From Alphaproteobacteria bacterium (GTDB lineage Bacteria > Pseudomonadota > Alphaproteobacteria > Kiloniellales > JAKSDN01), in the NCBI GenBank assembly GCA_030598385.1, contig JAUVQB010000046.1, forward strand, positions 1-8,500: a stretch of DNA of 8,500 bases. The letters run 5' to 3'. The notes beneath the pieces are model-generated. The model was given only the letters and a program-made list of their open reading frames with translations. It searched no databases and was not told where the DNA came from. The position numbers and the translations under genes are program-made. Shown here piece after piece: positions 5,442 through 8,500 of the stretch; the first letter of the stretch is position 1; the number at the start of each line of letters is the position of its first letter.

Positions 5442-6695
5442 GCCGAGGAATATATCCTCCAGCGGGAAGGTCGAGAGCAGGCGGCAGCCCGTGGCGGTGA
5501 CCAAGACCTGCTGCTCCAGCTTCACGCCCTCGGGACCGCCTTCGGCGCCGATGTAGGACTCGACGCAGAGGGTCATGTCCTCTTCGATCACGCCCTCGTA
5601 GCCGCCACGGTAACCCCGCTCGTCCCAATCTTGAATCGGGGGAATGCCGGGATACTCGTCGCACAGGCCGATGCCGTGGGCGACCTCGGGATAGCGGTTG
5701 GCGAGGTAGGGCTCCGGCAGGGGCCAGCAGCGCTCGGCATAGTCGCGGAACGTGATCCCCGGCCGGACCAGCGCCATGTTGTGCTCGAGCTGCTCGACCG
5801 CCATGCGGTAGAGGTCCTTTTGCCGCCCCGTCGGGGTGCCGTCGCCGCACAAGAGGGTCCGCGAGATGTCGGCGCAATAGCCGCCGGGGCCCACCATGTC
5901 GGTGTCGAAGCCGACCAGCTCGCCCGCCTCGATCGCCTTGGCGCTGCATTCGGCGCCCCAGGGGTTGGTGCGCTGGCCCGAGGCGACCAGCCGGCATTCG
6001 ATCCATTCGCCGCCGGCCGCCGTGTTGGTTTCATGCAGGATCGACCAGAAGGCGTTTTCGGTGAGGCCGGGCCGCAAAGCGTCTTTCATGCGGGCGATCC
6101 CGGCTTCGGCGACGAAGATGTCGACGGCCATGGTTGCCAGCTCCTCGGACAGCTTGATGGCCCGGGCGAGCTCGATGGGCTCCTGCGCCTCGAGCGCCGT
6201 GAGGCCGGCGGCCTGCAGCGCCTCAAAGTGGGCCGGCCCGACGCGGTCGACGGCGATGCGCCGGTTGGCCCCGGCACTGTCTTTTGCCAGCTCGGCTATG
6301 TCGGCCGCCCAGCGGCGGGCGTGTTCGGCCAGCCGGCCGCCGGCCAGAAAGAAGTTCGGGATCCGGCTGGGCCTGATCTCGGCCACGGTCTCGGGATAGG
6401 GCGAGTCCGCACCCTCGGCGCCCAGTTCGAAGCCGACCGCCTTGCCCTCGGCCGGCACGAAGGCATAGCGGAAGGGGATGTGCATCTGCATCACCTGGTA
6501 GTTCCTGAGCCCGGCCGCGTAGCGAATGTTGACCGGGTCGAACAGCACGCAGCCGGCGAGATCGCGCGCGCGCAGCTCGGCCTGGAGGCGGGCGAGACGG
6601 CCGCGGCGTAGCGCGGCCCCGTCGATCTTGGCGAGGTGCGCCTCGACCTCCCGGATCAGCGTGTCGTTCGAGACGGGTGCGATTGCCTGGATCAT
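5439..6695 (-). CDS. M24-family metalloenzyme, DddP/creatinase-like
   Basis: The 418-residue protein has the two-domain layout of creatinase and prolidase. A smaller N-terminal domain (to about 175) contains FDPVNIRYAAG, and a C-terminal 'pita-bread' domain (about 180-412) carries the metal site. The ligands are complete: Asp264 and Asp266 in GFDTDMVG, Asp276 in ADISR (together the first three positions), His340 in AHGIGLCDE, Glu379 in LCVES and Glu394 in KLEQQ. The GGEWIECRLVASGQRTNPW block (228-246) and the CDE after the histidine resemble DddP, the M24-fold lyase that splits dimethylsulfoniopropionate, more than peptidases. Non-peptidase M24 enzymes also include creatinase. The ATG at 6695 overlaps the hyuB stop as ATGA and has only a weak ribosome-binding site, so translation is probably coupled to hyuB. 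M24 fold and metal site are near certain; the reaction is not. It is the last gene of its unit before the AT-rich island. Confidence 0.93.
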   Translation of the reverse strand: MIQAIAPVSNDTLIREVEAHLAKIDGAALRRGRLARLQAELRARDLAGCVLFDPVNIRYAAGLRNYQVMQMHIPFRYAFVPAEGKAVGFELGAEGADSPYPETVAEIRPSRIPNFFLAGGRLAEHARRWAADIAELAKDSAGANRRIAVDRVGPAHFEALQAAGLTALEAQEPIELARAIKLSEELATMAVDIFVAEAGIARMKDALRPGLTENAFWSILHETNTAAGGEWIECRLVASGQRTNPWGAECSAKAIEAGELVGFDTDMVGPGGYCADISRTLLCGDGTPTGRQKDLYRMAVEQLEHNMALVRPGITFRDYAERCWPLPEPYLANRYPEVAHGIGLCDEYPGIPPIQDWDERGYRGGYEGVIEEDMTLCVESYIGAEGGPEGVKLEQQVLVTATGCRLLSTFPLEDIFLG

Positions 6696-8386
6696 GTCGT
6701 TCGCTCATCTTTGGAACTTTCGCCGCGCCGCCGACGCGTCGCCTCGATATCGAGCGTGCCGGCCTTGTCGACCACGACGCCGTAGTCCCGCGCCGCCGCG
6801 GTGTGCGAAACCAGGCCGCGGCGCACGTCGGCGGCGACCCGCTCCGGATCGCGCAGGAAGGGATCGCCGTAGCCGCCGCCGCCGGGCATCTCCACGATCA
6901 GGCGTTCTCCCGGCGGTATTTCCTGAACGCCCTTGGGCGCGACCGCTTTTCCGGAGCCGAGCGAGAGGAGGCCGCAGGCCCCGTCCGCGCCGCCGGCCCG
7001 GCCGCGCGCGGGATAGCGCGTCCGCTCGTAGGCGGCCAACAGCAGCATGGCGGCCCCCTCCCGGTTCTCGACCTCGATGACCTGGCCGAGGCCGCCGCGG
7101 TACTGCCCCGGCCCGCCGGAGTCCGGGCGCAGCTCGCGGCGCAGGATTCTGAGCGGCTGCGTGCTCTCGGTGATCTCGACCTGGCTGCCCCATACGCCGC
7201 TGGGGTAGGCGGTGGCCGAAAGCCCGTCCTTGCCCGGCCGTGCGCCGGTGCCGCCGTTGTGGGTGGCTTCCACGGCAAATGCCGTGGCGTTGCCGCCATG
7301 AACCGTGATCGGGACGCTGCGCAAGGGGATGTCCCACATGCACGACGCGCCCTCCGCCGGGATCCGGCCCGGCAGCGCCTGATGCAGGCAGCCGAGCACC
7401 ACGTCGGGAAGAATCTGGCCGATGACGTGGCGCATGGCCACGGGCGCCGGGTCCTGGGGATTGAGGATAGAGCCGGCCGGTGCAGTCACCCCAAACGGTG
7501 CAAGCGAGCCCGCGTTGTTGGGAATTTCGGGGCCGACGATGCAGCGGATGCCGAACACCGAATAAGCGGTCGCATAGTTGAGCGGCACGTTGATCGCGTA
7601 ACGCGAACAGGGCGAGCTGCCGGCGAAGTCCACGTCGATGCGGTCTTCGCCGACGGTCATTCGGGCCCGGATCTCCAGCTCGAAGTCGTAGCCGTCGAGC
7701 CGCATATGCTGTTCGTAAACGCCCCTCGGGATATCGCGGATCGCCGCGACCACGCCGTCCCGCGAGCGTTCGAGGATATAGCCGGCCAGGCCGTCTAGCT
7801 CGGCGAGCGCAAACTCCTCCATCATGGCCGAGAGGCGCTGGCCGCCGACGTCGCAGCAGGCGATAAGGGCGTAGAGGTCGCCTTCGTTGGCCACCGGCGT
7901 GCGGGAATTCGCCTTGATGATGTCGATCAGCAAGCGGTTGACCCGGCCCTCCTCGACCAGGCGGCAGGGCGGGATGCGCACGCCTTCCTCGAAGACGTCG
8001 TTGCCGTCGGGGCCCATGCCGCGCCCGCCGACGTCGTAGAGGTGGGAGGTGCAAGAGACCAGCGCCACCGGGCGGTCGCGGTGAAACACCGGCGCCACCA
8101 ACAAGAGGTCGTTCAAGTGCCCCGCGGCGAGCCAGGGGTCGTTGGTGGCGTAGACGTCGCCGGGCCGCATCCCCGCCGTCGGAAAGACGGTGGTGAAATG
8201 ACGGCAGGCCTCGGCCATGGTGTTGATGTGGCCCGGCGTGCCGGTCACCGCCTGGGCCAGCATGCGGCCCTCGAGATCGAAGATGCCGGCGGAGATATCG
8301 CCGCTTTCGCGCACGATCGCGCTGAAGCCCGCGCGCATCAGCGTCTGGGCTTGTTCCTCGACGACGGCGAGCAGGCGGTTCCACAT
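6692..8386 (-). CDS. hyuB: hydantoinase B/oxoprolinase family protein (HyuB type), 5' end probably further right
   Basis: The family comprises the B subunits of ATP-dependent N-methylhydantoinase, 5-oxoprolinase and related cyclic-amide or carboxylase enzymes, which act with a HyuA subunit. From the ATG at 8386 the protein has 564 residues, a full family domain. Visible family blocks are the RESGDISAGIFD start region (26-37), TNDPWLAAGHLND (81-93), SHLYDVGGRG (114-123), the GGTGARPGKDG loop (378-388), DSGGPGQYRGGLG (422-434) and the terminal PGGGGYGDP (501-509). The frame stays open upstream through IERQV and then a run of Ala-Ala-Ser codons to the window edge. Family members as I remember them carry a few residues matching the IERQV stretch before MWNRL, and the ATG at 8386 lacks a well-spaced ribosome-binding site, so the true start is probably right of 8500. 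It overlaps the M24 gene by 4 bp. The substrate is unknown; hyuA is expected upstream. Confidence 0.92.
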   Translation of the reverse strand: MWNRLLAVVEEQAQTLMRAGFSAIVRESGDISAGIFDLEGRMLAQAVTGTPGHINTMAEACRHFTTVFPTAGMRPGDVYATNDPWLAAGHLNDLLLVAPVFHRDRPVALVSCTSHLYDVGGRGMGPDGNDVFEEGVRIPPCRLVEEGRVNRLLIDIIKANSRTPVANEGDLYALIACCDVGGQRLSAMMEEFALAELDGLAGYILERSRDGVVAAIRDIPRGVYEQHMRLDGYDFELEIRARMTVGEDRIDVDFAGSSPCSRYAINVPLNYATAYSVFGIRCIVGPEIPNNAGSLAPFGVTAPAGSILNPQDPAPVAMRHVIGQILPDVVLGCLHQALPGRIPAEGASCMWDIPLRSVPITVHGGNATAFAVEATHNGGTGARPGKDGLSATAYPSGVWGSQVEITESTQPLRILRRELRPDSGGPGQYRGGLGQVIEVENREGAAMLLLAAYERTRYPARGRAGGADGACGLLSLGSGKAVAPKGVQEIPPGERLIVEMPGGGGYGDPFLRDPERVAADVRRGLVSHTAAARDYGVVVDKAGTLDIEATRRRRGESSKDERTT

Positions 8387-8401
8387 GACCTGCCGTTCGA
8401 T

Positions 8402-8500
8402 CGATGCCGCCGATGCCGCCGATGCCGCCGATGCCGCCGATGCCGCCGATGCCGCCGATGCCGCCGATGCCGCCGATGCCGCCGATGCCGCCGATGCCGC
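8402..8500. repeat. 9-bp tandem repeat, 11 perfect copies, reaching the window edge
   Basis: The unit CGATGCCGC is repeated 11 times without a single change from 8402 to 8500, and the array may continue beyond the window. Read on the minus strand in the hyuB frame it encodes repeated Ala-Ala-Ser, with no stop and no usual start codon. The 9-bp period keeps the frame when copies are gained or lost. On the plus strand it reads Arg-Cys-Arg, Asp-Ala-Ala or Met-Pro-Pro depending on frame. Confidence 0.95.

Noticed and set aside
6677..7798. Plus-strand open frame of 373 codons opposite hyuB, and similar long plus-strand frames at 2999-3802, 4029-4904 and 5631-6611
   Set aside because: All are antisense to genes with intact family motifs, have biased composition and show no domain or signal of their own.
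6705..8384. Second long minus-strand frame (559 codons) within hyuB
   Set aside because: It is extremely Arg- and Pro-rich and is the frame-shifted shadow of the HyuB frame, which carries all the family motifs.
8402..8500. CRISPR array
   Set aside because: The units are 9 bp, directly adjacent and identical, with no spacers.

Overview
The window is high-GC DNA with dense, mostly leftward (minus-strand) genes, 4-bp ATGA start/stop overlaps and short intergenic gaps. Gene content (a branched-chain-amino-acid-type 'Liv' ABC importer, a hydantoinase B/oxoprolinase subunit, a DddP/creatinase-like M24 protein, and a small secreted protein ending in a domain common in Alphaproteobacteria) suggests an alphaproteobacterium with a large catabolic repertoire. 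The lineage is an inference from style and gene types; no rRNA, tRNA, mobile element or CRISPR array was seen.

Layout from right to left, the direction in which most genes are read. A hyuB-type gene (8386 to 6692, reading frame still open at the right window edge) overlaps an M24-family gene (6695 to 5439) by 4 bp, and the two form one transcription unit. A 9-bp tandem repeat with 11 perfect copies fills the last 99 bases and lies in the hyuB reading frame. An AT-rich island of about 47 bp separates the M24 gene from a small plus-strand gene (5026-5397), which encodes an exported, cysteine-containing protein and converges on it. A D-2-hydroxyacid dehydrogenase gene (4886 to 3912) is divergent from that small gene. 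After a 106-bp gap holding a plausible promoter with a palindromic site in its spacer come the ABC importer genes: binding protein (3805 to 2567), livH (2484 to 1585), livM (1588 to 500) and livG (503 to beyond position 1). LivF would be expected further left.

Working together (inference): the binding protein captures a small polar, amide- or amino-acid-like compound, LivHMG brings it in, and the HyuB-type, M24 and dehydrogenase enzymes process it. HyuB-type subunits normally need a HyuA partner, expected to the right of the window. The M24 protein keeps every metal ligand and the proposed catalytic aspartate of the DMSP lyase DddP at almost identical spacing, so its chemistry need not be peptide cleavage.

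The most interesting non-genic signals are a 15-bp stem between the binding-protein gene and livH that pairs fully only in the minus-strand transcript (through a G-U pair), the in-frame 9-bp repeat at the hyuB 5' end, the palindrome exactly filling the predicted promoter spacer, and a hairpin that hides the livG ribosome-binding site inside the end of livM.
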